Below, one piece after another: positions 33,991 through 47,036 of a stretch of 64,000 nt of DNA. The DNA lies in assembly GCA_029168955.1 (NCBI GenBank), contig JAPDOI010000381.1, positions 186,001 to 250,000 of the forward strand, written 5' to 3'. The notes below the pieces were generated by a model. The model did not search any database, was not told where the DNA came from, and saw only the letters and a program-made list of their open reading frames with translations. Position 1 is the stretch's first letter. Each line of letters begins with the position of its first letter. The position numbers were made by a program, and so were the translations under genes. This DNA is from Aplectana chamaeleonis. Its lineage: Eukaryota > Nematoda > Chromadorea > Rhabditida > Cosmocercidae.

Positions 33991-35290
33991 GGGTCCCTCA
34001 CACTTTACCCAGCGCGTGGCCCAGTCGGGTCCCACACACTTTATACGGCGCTTGGCGCATTTCCAATTTGTCCCCACACACTTTCCCGGCGTTTGGCGCA
34101 CTCACAGTTGGGTTCCACACCCTTCTGGCGCCCTCACAGTTGAGTCCCACACACTTTCCCCGGCGCTTGGCGCACTCACAATTGGATCCCACACACTTTA
34201 TACGGCGCTTGGCGCATTTCCAATTTGGCCCCACACACTTTCCCCGGCGTTTGGCGCCCTCACAGTTGGGTCCCACACACTTTCCTCGGCATTTGGCGCA
34301 CTTCCAGTTTGGTCCCACACACTTTCCACGGCGTTTGGCGCACTTCCAATTTGGTCCCACACACCTTCTTCGACGTTCGGTGCACTCACAGTTGAGTCCC
34401 ACACACTTTCCCCGGCGCTTGGCGCACTCACAATTGGATCCCACACTCTTTATACGGCGCTTGGCGCATTTCCAATTTGGCCCCACACACTTTCCCCGGC
34501 GTTTGGCGCACTCACAATTGGATCCCACACACTTTATACGGCGCTTGGCGCATTTCCAATTTGGCCCCACACACTTTCCCCGGCGTTTGGCGCCCTCACA
34601 GTTGGGTCCCACACACTTTCCTCGGCATTTGGCGCACTTCCAGTTTGGTCCCACACACTTTCCACGGCGTTTGGCGCACTTCCAATTTGGTCCCACACAC
34701 CTTCTTCGACGTTCGGTGCACTCACAGTTGAGTCCCACACACTTTCCCCGGCGCTTGGCGCACTCACAATTGGATCCCACACACTTTATACGGCGCTTGG
34801 CGCATTTCCAATTTGGCCCCACACACTTTCCCCGGCGTTTGGCGCCCTCACAATTGGATCCCACACACTTTATACGGCGCTTGGCGCATTTCCAATTTGG
34901 TCCCACACACCTTCTTCGACGTTCGGTGCACTCACATTTGAGTCCCACACACTTTCCACGGCGCTTGGCGCACTCATAGTTGGGTCCCTCACACTTTACC
35001 CAGCGCGTGGCCCAGTCGGGTCCCACACACTTTATACGGCGCTTGGCGCATTTCCAATTTGGCCCCACACACTTTCCCCGGCGTTTGGCGCCCTCACAGT
35101 TGGGTCCCACACACTTTCCTCGGCATTTGGCGCACTTCCAGTTTGGTCCCACACACTTTCCACGGCGTTTGGCGCACTTCCAATTTGGTCCCACACACCT
35201 TCTTCGGCGTTCGGTGCACTCACAGTTGAGTCCCACACACTTTCCCCGGCGCTTGGCGCACTCACAATTGATCCCACACACTTTATACGG

Positions 35291-38200
35291 CGCTTGGCGC
35301 ACTCAATTATGGTCCCACACACTTTCCCCGGCGCTTAGCGCACTCACAGTTGGGTCCCTCACACTTTATACGGCGCTTGGCGCATTTCCAGTTTGGCCCC
35401 ACACACTTACCCCGGCGTTTGGGGCACTCACACTTGGCTCCCTCACACTTTCCTCGGCGCTTGGCGCACTTCCAGTTGGGTCTCGCGCACTTTCCACGGC
35501 GCTCAGCGCACTCTCAGTTAAGTCCCACACACTTTCCACGGCGCTCGGCGCACTTCCAGTTGGGTTCCACACACTTTCCACGGCGCTTGGCACACTCACA
35601 GTCGGGTCCCACACACTTTATACGGCGCTTGGCGCACTTCCAGTTTGGTCCCACACACCTTCTTCGACGTTCGGTGCACTCACATTTGAGTCCCACACAC
35701 TTTCCACGGCGCTTGGCGCACTCATAGTTGGGTCCCTCACACTTTACCCAGCGCGTGGCGCACACCCAGTTGGGTCCCACACACTTTATACGGCGCTTGG
35801 CTCTCTTCCAACTGGGTCCCACAGACTTTCCCCGGCGTTTGGCGCACTCACAGTTGGGTTCCACCACTTTCCACGGCGCTGGACGCACTTCCAGTTTGGT
35901 CCCACACACTTTCCCCGGCGCTTGGCGCACTTCCAATTTGGTCCCACACACCTTCTTCGGCGTTCGGTGCACTCACAGTTGAGTCCCACACACTTTCCAC
36001 GGCGCTTGGCGCACTCAGTTGGGTCCCTCACACTTTACCCAGCGCGTGGCGCACACCCAGTCGGGTCCACACACTTTATACGGCGCTTGGCGCATTTCCA
36101 GTTTGGTCCCACACACTTTCCCCGGCGTTTGGCGCCCTCACAGTTGGGTCCCACACACTTTCCTCGGCGCTTGGCGCACTTCCAGTTTGGTCCCACACAC
36201 TTTCCACGGCGTTTGGCGCACTTCCAATTTGGTCCCACACACCTTCTTCGGCGTTCGGTGCCATCACAGTTGAGTCCCACACACTTTCCACGGCGCTTGG
36301 CGCACTCACAGTTGGGTCCCACACACTTTCCACGGCGCTTGGCGCACTCAGTCGGGTCCCTCACACTTTCCCCGGCGCTTGGCACACTCACAGTCGGGTA
36401 CCACACACTTTCCCCGGCGCTTGGCACACTCACAGTTGGGTTCCATCACTTCCCACGGCGCGTCGCGCACTTGCAGTTTGGTCCCACACACTTTCCCCGG
36501 CACTGGACGCTCTTCCAGTTGGGTCCCATACACTTTCCCCGGCGCTTGGCACACTCACAGTCGGGTACCACACACTTTCCCCGGCGCTTGGCGCACCTCA
36601 CAGTTGGGTCCCACACACTTTCCTCGCGCATTTGGCGCACTTCCAGTTTGGTCCCACACACTTTCCGCGGCGCGTGACGCACTCCCAATTGTGTCCCACA
36701 CACTTTTCTCGGCGCTTGGCGCACTTCCAGTTGAGTCCCACACACTTTCTGGGTCCCGCACACTTTCCACGGCGCTCAGCGCACCTTTATTTGAGTCCCG
36801 CACACTTTCCGCGACGCGTGACGCACTCCCAGTTGTGTGCCACTCACTTTCCTCGGCGCTTGGCGCACTCTCAGTTGGATCCCACACACTTTCCACGGCG
36901 CTTGGCGCACTCACAGCTGGGCCCCACACACTTTCTTCGGCTCTCGGCCCTCTTCCAGCTGGGTCCCACATACTTTCCCCGGCGCTTGGCGCACTCACAG
37001 TTGGGTCCCACCACTTTCCACGGCGCGTCGCGCACTTCCAGTTGGGTCCCACACACTTTCCACGGCGCTGGACGCACTTCCAGTTGGGTCCCACACACTT
37101 TCCACGGCGCTTGGCACACTCACAGTTGGGTCCCACACACTTTCCACGGCGCGTCGCGCACTTCCAGTTTGGTCCCACAAACTTTCCCCGGCGCTTGGCG
37201 CACTCAAATTTGGGTCCCACACACTTTCCTCGGCGCTTGGCGCACTCACAGTTGGGTCCCTCACACTTTATACGGCGCTTGGCGCATTTCCAGTTTGGCC
37301 CCACACACTTACCCCGGCGTTTGGCGCACTCTCAGTTGGGTCCCACACACTTTCCTCGGCGCTTGGCGCACTTCCAGTTTGGTCCCACACACTTTCCACG
37401 GCGTTTGGCGCACTTCCAATTTGGTCCCACACACCTTCTTCGGCGTTCGGTGCACTCACAGTTGGGTCCCATACACTTTCCCCGGCGCTTGGCGCACTCA
37501 CAGTTGGATCCCACACTTTCCACGGCACGTCGCGCACTTACACTTTGGTCCCACACACTTTCCCCAGCGCGTGGCGCACTCTCAGTCGGGTCCCACACAC
37601 TTTATACGGCGCTTGGCGCACTTCCAGTTGGGTCCCACACACTTTCCCCGGCGTTTGGCGCACTCACAGTTGGGTCCCACACACTTTCCTCGGCGCTTGG
37701 CGCACTTCCAGTTTGGTCCCACACACTTTCCACGGCGTTTGGCGCACTTCCAGTTTGGTCCCACACACCTTCTTCGGCGTTCGGTGCACTCACAGTTGGG
37801 TCCCACATACTTTCCCCGGCGCTTGGCGCACTCACAATTGGGTCCCACACACTTTCCACGGCGCTTGGCGCACTTCCAGTTGGGTCCCACACACTTTCCC
37901 GGCGCGTGGCGCACTCACAGTTGGGTCCCACACACTTTCCACGGCGCTTGGCGCACTCTCAATTGGGTCCCACACACTTTCCCCGGCGCTCAGCGCACTC
38001 TCAATTGTGTCCCACACACTTTCCTCGGTGCTTGGCGCACTTCCAGTTGAGTCCCACACACTTTCCACGGCGCTTGGCGCTTGGTGCACTTTCAGTTGGG
38101 TCCCACACACTTTCCCCGGCGCTTGGCGCACTCACAGTTGGGTCCCACCACTTTCCACGGCGCGTCGCGCACTTACAGTTTGGTCCCACACACTTTCCCC

Positions 38201-41200
38201 GGCACTGGACGCTCTTCCAGTTGGGTCCCATACACTTTCCCCGGCGCTTGGCACACTCACAGTCGGGTACCACACACTTTCCCCGGCGCTTGGCACACTC
38301 ACAGTCGGGTACCACACACTTTCCCCGGCGCTGGGGGCTCTCCCAGTTGGGTCCCACACACTTTCCCCGACGTTGGACGCACTCTCAGTTGGGTCCCACA
38401 CACTCTCCACGGCGCCTGACACACTCACAGTCGGGTACCACACACTTTCCCCGGCGCTTGGCACACTCACAGTTGGGTCCCACCACTTTCCACGGCGCGT
38501 CGCGCACTTCCAGTTTGGTCCCACACACTTTCCCCGGCACTGGACGCTCTTCCAGTTGGGTCCCATACACTTTCCCCGGCGCTTGGCACACTCACAGTCG
38601 GGTACCACACACTTTCCCCGGCGCTTGGCACACTCACAGTTGGGTCCCACCACTTTCCACGGCGCGTCGCGCACTTACAGTTTGGTCCCACACACTTTCC
38701 CCGGCGCGTGGCGCACTTCCAGTTGGGTCCCATACACTTTCCCCGGCGCTTGGCGCACTTCCAGTTTGGTCCCACACACCTTCTTCGGCGTTCGGTGCAC
38801 TCACAGTTGAGTCCCACACTTTCCACGGCGCTTGGCGCACTCATATTTCGGTCCCACACACTTTCCCCAGCGCGTGGCGCACACCCAGTCGGGTCCCACA
38901 CACTTTATACGGCGCTTGACGCACTTACAGTTTGGTCCCACACACTTTCCCCGGCACTGGACGCTCTTCCAGTTGGGTCCCATACGTTTTCCCCGGCACT
39001 GGACGCTCTTCCAGTTGGGTCCCATACACTTTCCCCGGCGCTTGGCACACTCACAGTCGGGTACCACACACTTTCCCCGGCGCTTGGCACACTCACAGTT
39101 GGGTTCCACCACTTTCCACGGCGCGTCGCGCACTTACAGTTTGGTCCCACACACTTTCCCCGGCGCTTGGCACACTCACAGTTGGGTCCCACCACTTTCC
39201 ACGGCGCGTCGCGCACTTACAGTTTGGTCCCACACACTTTCCCCGGCACTGGACGCTCTTCCAGTTGGGTCCCATACACTTTCCCCGGCGCTTGGCACAC
39301 TCACAGTTGGGTCCCACCACTTTCCACGGCGCGTCGCGCACTTACAGTTTGGTCCCACACACTTTTACCCAGCGCGTGGCGCACACCCAGTCGGGTCCAC
39401 ACTTTATACGGCGCTTGGCGCATTTCCAGTTGGGTACCACACACTTTCCCCGGCGCTTGGCACACTCACAGTTGGGTTCCACCACTTTCCACGGCGCGTC
39501 GCGCACTTACAGTTTGGTCCCACACACTTTCCCCGGCACTGGACTCTCTTCCAGTTGGGTCCCATACACTTTCCCCGGCGCTTGGCACACTCACAGTTGG
39601 GTACCACACACTTTCCCCGGCGCTTGGCACACTCACAGTTGGGTTCCACCACTTTCCACGGCGCGTCGCGCACTTACAGTTTGGTCCCACACACTTTCCA
39701 CGGCGCGTGGCGCACTCTCAGTTGGGTCCCACACACTTTATACGGCGCTTGGCGCACTCACAGTTGGTCCCACACACTTTCGTCGGCGCTTGGCGTACTT
39801 CCAGTTGGGTCCCACACACTTTCCACGGCGCTTGGCGCTTGGTGCACTTTCAGTTGGGTCCCGCACACTTTCCACGGCGCGTGGCGCACTCTCAGTTGGG
39901 TTCCGCACACTTTCCACGGCGCTCAGCGCTTTTTCAGTTGGGTCCCGCACACTTTCCGCGGTGCGTGACGCACTTCCAATTGTGTCCCACACACTTTCCT
40001 CGGCTCTTGGCGCACTTCCAGTTGAGTCCCACACACTTTCCACGGCGCTTGGCGCACTTCCAGTTGGGTCCCACACACTTTCCCCGGCGCTCAGCGCACT
40101 CTCAGTTGGGTTCCGCACACTTTCCACGGCGCGTTGCGCACTCCCAGTTGGGTCCCACACACTTTTCTCGGTGCTTGGCGCACTTCCAGTTGTGTCCCAC
40201 ACACTTTTCTCGGTGCTTGGCGCACTTCCAGTTGGGTCCCACACACTTTCCCCGGCGCTCAGCGCACTCTCAGTTGGGTTCCGCACACTTTCCACGGCGC
40301 TCAGCGCACTCCCAGTTGGGTCCCGCACACTTTCCGCGGCGCGTGACGCACTCCCAATTGTGTCCCACACATTTTCCTTGGCGCTTGGCGCACTTCCAGT
40401 TGAGTCCCACACACTTTCCACGGCGCTTGGCGCACTTCCAGTTGGGTCCCACACACTTTACCCAGCGCGTGGCGCACCCAGTCGGGTCCCACACACTTTA
40501 TACGGCGCTTGGCGCACTTCCAGTTTGGTCCCACACACTTTCCACGGCGCTTGGCGCACTCACAGTTGAGTCCCACACACTTTTCCCGGCGCGTGGCGCA
40601 CTTCACAGTTGAGTCCACACACTTTCCCCGGCGCTTGGCGCACTCACAGTTGGTCCCACACACTTTTCTCGGTGCTTGGCGCACTTCCAGTTGAGTCCCA
40701 CACACTTTCCACGGCGCTTGGCGCACTTCCAGTTGGGTCCCACACACCTTCCACGGCGCTTGGCGCAGTTTGGGTTAGGTCCCACACACTTTCCCCGGCG
40801 CTCAGCGCACTCTCAGTTGGGTTCCGCACACTTTCCACGGCGCGTGACGCACTCCCAATTGTGTCCCACACTCTTTCCTCGGCGCTTGGCGCACTTCCAG
40901 TTGAGTCCCATACACTTTCCACGGCGCTTGGCGCACTTCCAGTTGGGTCCCTCACACTTTCCCCGGCGCTCAGCGCACTCTCAATTGTGTCCCACACACT
41001 TTCCTCGGTGCTTGGCGCACTTCCAGTTGAGTCCCACACACTTTCCACGGCGCTTGGCGCACTTCCAGTTGGGTCCCACACACTTTCCCCGGCGCTCAGC
41101 GCACTCTCAGTTGGGTCCCGCACACTTTCCACGGCGCGTGACGCACTCTCAGTTGGATCCCACACACTTTCCACGACGCTTGGCGCACTTTGAGTTAGGT

Positions 41201-44200
41201 CCCACACACTTTCCCCGGCGCTCAGCGCACTCTCAGTTCGGCTCCGCACACTTTCCACGACGCGTGACGCACTCTCAGTTGTGTCCCACACACTTTCCTC
41301 GGCGCTTGGCGCACTTCCAAATGGGTCCCACACACTTTCCCCGGCGCTCAGCGCACTCTCAATTGTGTCCCAAACACTTTCCACGGCGCTTGGCGCACTT
41401 CCAGTTGGGTCCCACACACTTTCCCCGGCGCTCAGCGCACTCTCAATTGTGTCCCACACACCTTCCTCGGTGCTTGGCGCACTTCCAGTTGAGTCCCACA
41501 CACTTTCCACGGCGCTTGGCGCACTTCCAGTTGGGTCCCACACACTTTCCTCGGCGCTTGGCGCACTTCCAGTTGGGTCCCACACACTTTCCTCGGCGCT
41601 TGGCGCTTGGCACACTTCCAGTCGGGTGCCACACACTTTCCCCGGCGCTCAGCGCACTCTCAGTTGGGTCCCACACACTTTCCTCGGCTCTTGGCGCACT
41701 TCCAGTTGAGTCCCACACACTTTCCACGGCGCTTGGTGCTTGGCGCACTTCCACTTGGGTCCCACACACTTTCCGCGGCGCGTGACGCACTTCCAGTTGG
41801 GTCCCACACACTTTCCCCGGCGCTCAGCGCACTCTCAATTGTGTCCCACACACTTTCCTCGGTGCTTGGCGCACTTCCAGTTGAGTCCCACACACTTTCC
41901 ACGGCGCTTGGCGCACTTCCAGTTGGGTCCCACACACTTTCCCCGGCGCTTGGCACACTCACAGTTGGGTCCCACCACTTTCCCCGACGCTTGGCACACT
42001 CACAGTTGGGGCCCACCACTTTCTCCGGCGCTTGGCACACTCACAGTTGGGTCCCACCACTTTCCCAGCGCGTGGCGCACTCCCAGTTGGGTCCCCTCAC
42101 TTTCCACGGCGCGTCGCGCACTTACAGTTTGGTCCCACACACTTTCCCCGGCGCTTGGCTTACTCACAGTTGGGTTCCACCACTTTCCACGGCGCGTCGC
42201 GCACTTACAGTTTGGTCCCAGACACTTTCCCCGGCTTTGGACTCTCTTCCAGTTGGGTCCCACCACTTTCCACGGCGCGTCGCGCACTTACAGTTTGGTC
42301 CCACCACTTTCCACGGCGCGTCGCGCACTTCCAGTTTGGTCCCACACACTTTCCCCGGCGCCTGGCACACTCACAGTCGGGCACCACCACTTTCCCCGGC
42401 GCTTGGCACACTCACAGTTGGGTCCCACCACTTTCCTCGGCGCGTCGCGCACTTACAGTTTGGTCCCACACACTTTCCCCGGCACTGGACTCTCTTCCAG
42501 TTGGGTCCCATACACTTTCCCCGGCGCTTGGCGCTTGGTGCACTTTCAGTTGGGTCCCACACACTTTCCGCGGCGCTCAGCGCACTCTCAGTTGGGTCCC
42601 ACACACTTTCCACGGCGCTCAGCGCACTTTGAGTTAGGTCCCAAACACTTTCCTCGGTGCTTGGCGCACTTCCAGTTGAGTCCCACACACTTTCCACGGC
42701 GCTTGGCGCACTTCCAGTTGGGTCCCACACACTTTCCCCGGCGCTCAGCGCACTCTCAGTTGGGTTCCGCACACTTTCCACGGCGCTTGGCGCACTTCCA
42801 CTTGGGTCCCACACACTTTCCGCGGCGCGTGACGCACTCCCAATTGTATCCCAAACACTTTCCACGGCGCTTGGCGCACTTCCAGTTGGGTCCCACACAC
42901 TTTCCCCGGCGCTCAGCGCACTCTCAGTTGGGTCCCGCACACTTTCCGCGGCGCGTGACGCACTCCCAATTGTGTCCCACACACTTTCCTCGGCGCTTGG
43001 CGCACTCTCAGTTGGATCCCACACACTTTCCACGACGCTTGGCGCACTTTGAGTTAGGTCCCACACACTTTCCCCGGCGCTCAGCGCACTCTCAGTTGGG
43101 TCCCGCACACTTTCCGCGGCGCGTGACGCACTCCCAGTTGGGTCTCACACACTTTCCACGGCGCTTGGCGCTTGGCACACTTACAGTTCGGTCCCACACA
43201 CTTTCCCCGGCGCTCAGCGCACTCTCAGTTGGGTCCCGCACACTTTCCACGGCGCGTGACGCACTCTCAGTTGGGTCCCGCACACTTTTCACGGCGCGTG
43301 ACGCACTCTCAGTTGGATCCCACACACTTTCCACGACGCTTGGCGCACTCTCAGTTGTGTCCCACACACTTTCCACGACGCTTGGCGCACTTCCAGTTGG
43401 GTCCCACACACTTTCCTCGGCGCTTGGCGCTTGGCACACTTCCAGTCGGGTCCCACACACTTTCCCCGGCGCTTGGCGCACACCCAGTCGGGTCCAACAC
43501 ACTTTATATGGCGCTTGGCGCATCTCCAGTTTGGTGCCACACACTTTCCACGGCGCTCGCCGCCCTTCCAGTTGGGTCCCACCACTTTCCACGGCACGTC
43601 GCGCACTTACTTTTTGGTCCCACACCCATTCCCCGGCACTGGACTCTCTTCCAGTTTGGTCCCATACACTTTCCCCGGCGCTCGGCACACTCACAGTTGG
43701 GTACCACACACTTTCCCCGGCGCTTGGCACACTCACAGTTGGGTCCCATACACTTTCCCCGGCGCTTGGCACACTCACAGTTGGGTCCCACCACTTTCCA
43801 CGGCACGTCGCGCACTTACACTTTGGTCCCACACACTTTCCCCGGCACTGGACGCTCTTCCAGTTGGGTCCCATACACTTTCCCCGGCGCTTGGCACACT
43901 TACAGTTGGATCCCACCACTTTCCACGGCGCTTGGCGCACTTCCAGTTGGGTCCCACACACTTTCCCCGGCGCTCAGCGCACTCTCAGTTGGGTTCCGCA
44001 CACTTTCCACGGCGCTCAGCGCTTTTTCAGTTGGGTCCCGCACACTTTCCGCGGTGCGTGACGCACTTCCAATTGTGTCCCACACACTTTCGTCGGCGCT
44101 TGGCGTACTTCCAGTTGGGTCCCACACACTTTCCACGGCGCTTGGCGCACTCACAGTTGGGTACCACACACTTTCCCCGGCGCTTGGCACACTCACAGTT

Positions 44201-45640
44201 GGGTCCCACCACTTTCCACGGAGCGTCGCGCACTTGCAGTTTGGTCCCACACACTTTCCCCGGCACTGAACGCTCTTCCAGTTGGGTCCCATACACTTTC
44301 CCCGGCGCTTGGCACACTCACAGTCGGGTACCACACACTTTCCCCGGCACTGGACGCTCTTCCAGTTGGGTCCCATACACTTTCCCCGGCGCTTGGCACA
44401 CTCACAGTCGGGTACCACACACTTTCCCCGGCGCTTGGCACACTCACAGTTGGGTTCCACCACTTTCCACGGCGCGTCGCGCACTTACAGTTTGGTCCCA
44501 CACACTTTCCCCGGCACTGGACGCTCTTCCAGTTGGGTCCCATACGTTTTCCCCGGCACTGGACGCTCTTCCAGTTGGGTCCCATACGCTTTCCCCGGCG
44601 CTTGGCACACTCACAGTTGGGTCCCACACACCTTCTTCGGCGTTCGGTGCACTCACAGTTGAGTCCCACACACTTTCCACGGCGCTTGGCGCACTCATAG
44701 TTGGGTCCCTCACACTTTACCCAGCGCGTGGCGGACACCCAGTCGGGTCCCACACACTTTATAGGGCGCTTGGCGCATTTCCAGTTTGGTCCCACACACT
44801 TTCCCGGCGTTTGGCGCACTTGCAGTTTGGTCCCACACACTTTCCCCGGCACTGGACGCTCTTCCAGTTGGGTCCCATACACTTTCCCCGGCGCTTGGCA
44901 CACTCACAGTCGGGTACCACACACTTTCCCCGGCGCTTGGCACACTCACAGTCGGGTTCCACCACTTTCCACGGCGCGTCGCGCACTTACAGTTTGGTCC
45001 CAGACACTTTCCCCGGCTTTGGACTCTCTTCCAGTTGGGTCCCACCACTTTCCACGGCGCGTCGCGCACTTACAGTTTGGTCCCACACACTTTCCCCGGC
45101 GCTTTGCACACTCACAGTTGGGTTCCACCACTTTCCACGGCGCGTCGCGCACTTACAGTTTGGTCCCACACACTTTCCCCGGCGTTTGGCGCACTTCCAG
45201 TTGGTCCCACACACTTTCTTCGGCGTTCGGTGCACTCACAGTTGGGTGTCCCCACTTTCCACGGCGCGTCGCGCACTCACAGTTTGGTCCCACACACTTT
45301 CCCCGGCACTGGACGCTCTTCCAGTTGAGTCCCATACACTTTCCCCGGCGCTTGGCACACTCACAGTCGGGTACCACCACTTTCCCCGGCGCTTGGCACA
45401 CTCACAGTTGGGTCCCACACACTTTCCACGGCGTTTGGCGCACTTCCAATTTGGTCCCACACACCTTCTTCGGCGTTCGGTGCACTCACAGTTGAGTCCC
45501 ATACACTTTCCACGGCGCTTGGCGCACTCATAGTCGGGTCCCTCAAACTTTACCCAGCGCGTGGCGCACACCCAGTCGGGTCCCACACACTTTATACGGC
45601 GCTTGGCGCATTTCCAGTTGGTCCCACACACTTTCTGCTG
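35291..45640 (-). repeat. Disordered, diverged block of the main array
   Basis: Units here are heterogeneous. Types rare elsewhere dominate: GGCACTGGACGCTCTTCC, GGCGCTCAGCGCACTCTC, GCGCGTCGCGCACTTAC and CAGTCGGGTACC. Many units are 41 bp (CCCACCACTTTCC instead of CCCACACACTTTCC), and some have a duplicated GCGCTTG. No stable higher-order period was seen over long distances, although short local motifs repeat. Confidence 0.85.
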
Positions 45641-47036
45641 ACGTTTGGCGCACTCACAGTTGGGTCCCACACACTTTCCACGGCGCTTGGCGCACTCACA
45701 GTTGGTCCCACACACTTTCCACGGCGCTTGGCGCACTTCCAGTTGGTCCCACACACTTTCCCCGGCGCTTGGCGCACTTCCAGTTGGGTCCCACACACTT
45801 TCCACGGCGCTTGGCGCACTCACAGTTGGGTCCCACACACTTTATACGGCGCTTGGCGCATTTCCAGTTTGGTCCCACACACTTTCCCCGGCGTTTGGCG
45901 CACTCACAGTTGGGTCCCACACACTTTCCACGGCGCTTGGCGCACTTCCAGTTTGGTCCCACACACTTTCCACGGCGCTTGGCGCACTTCCAGTTTGGTC
46001 CCACACACCTTCTTCGGCGTTCGGCGCACTCACAGTTGAGTCCCACACACTTTCCACGGCGCTTGGCGCACTCACAGTTGGGTCCCTCACACTTTATACG
46101 GCGCTTGGCGCATTTCCAGTTTGGTCCTACACACTTTATACGGCGCTTGGCGCACTTCCAGTTTGGTCCCACACACTTTCCACGGCGTTTTGCGCACTTC
46201 CAGTTTGGTCCCACACACTTTCCACGGCGTATTGCGCACTTCCAATTTGGTCCCACACCTTCTTCGGCGTTCGGTGCACTCACAGTTGAGTCCCACACAC
46301 TTTCCACGGCGCTTGCGCACTCATAGTTGGGTCCCTCACACTTTACCCAGCGCGTGGCGCACACCCAGTCGGGTCCCACACACTTTATACGGCGCTTGGC
46401 GCACTTCCAGTATGGTCCTACACACTTTTCCCGGCTCTTGGCGCACACCCAGTCGGGTCCCACACACTTTCCACGGCGCTTGGCGCACTTCCAGCTTGGT
46501 CCCACACACTTTCCCCGGCGCTTGGCGCACTCACAGTTGGGTCCCACACACTTTCCCCGGCGCTTGGCGCACTCACAGTTGGGTCCCACACACTTTATAC
46601 GGCGCTTGGCGCACTTCCAGTTTGGTCCCACACACTTTTCCCCGGCGCTTGGCGCACCCAGTCGGGTCCCACACACTTTATACGGCGCTTGGCGCACTTC
46701 CAGTTTGGTCCCACACACTTTCCACGGCGTTTGGCGCACTTCCAGTTGGTCCCACACACCTTCTTCGGCGTTCGGTGCACTCACAGTTGAGTCCCACACA
46801 CTTTCCACGGCGCTTGGCGCACTTCCAGTTGGTCCCACACACTTTCCCGGCGCGTGGCGCACACCCAGTCGGGTCCCACACACTTTATACGGCGCTTGGC
46901 GCATTTCCAGTTTGGTCCCACACACTTTCCACGGCGTTTGGCGCACTTCCAATTTGGTCCCACACACCTTCTTCGGCGTTCGGTGCACTCACATTTGAGT
47001 CCCACACACTTTCCACGGCGCTTGGCGCACTCATAG

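Larger units (their letters stand above)
26131..35290 (-). repeat. Main array block with 6-bp-deletion subfamily
   Basis: The monomer normally reading GCGTGGCGCACACCCAG is replaced by GCGTGGCCCAG in many higher-order units (about 26,150, 26,430, 26,718, 27,510, 28,760, 32,280, 32,565, 32,853, 33,140, 34,015, 35,005). The local higher-order period is therefore 288 bp (26,401, 26,689; 32,825, 33,113), which is 7 x 42 minus 6. Full-length versions intervene at about 29,340-31,760. Confidence 0.9.
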
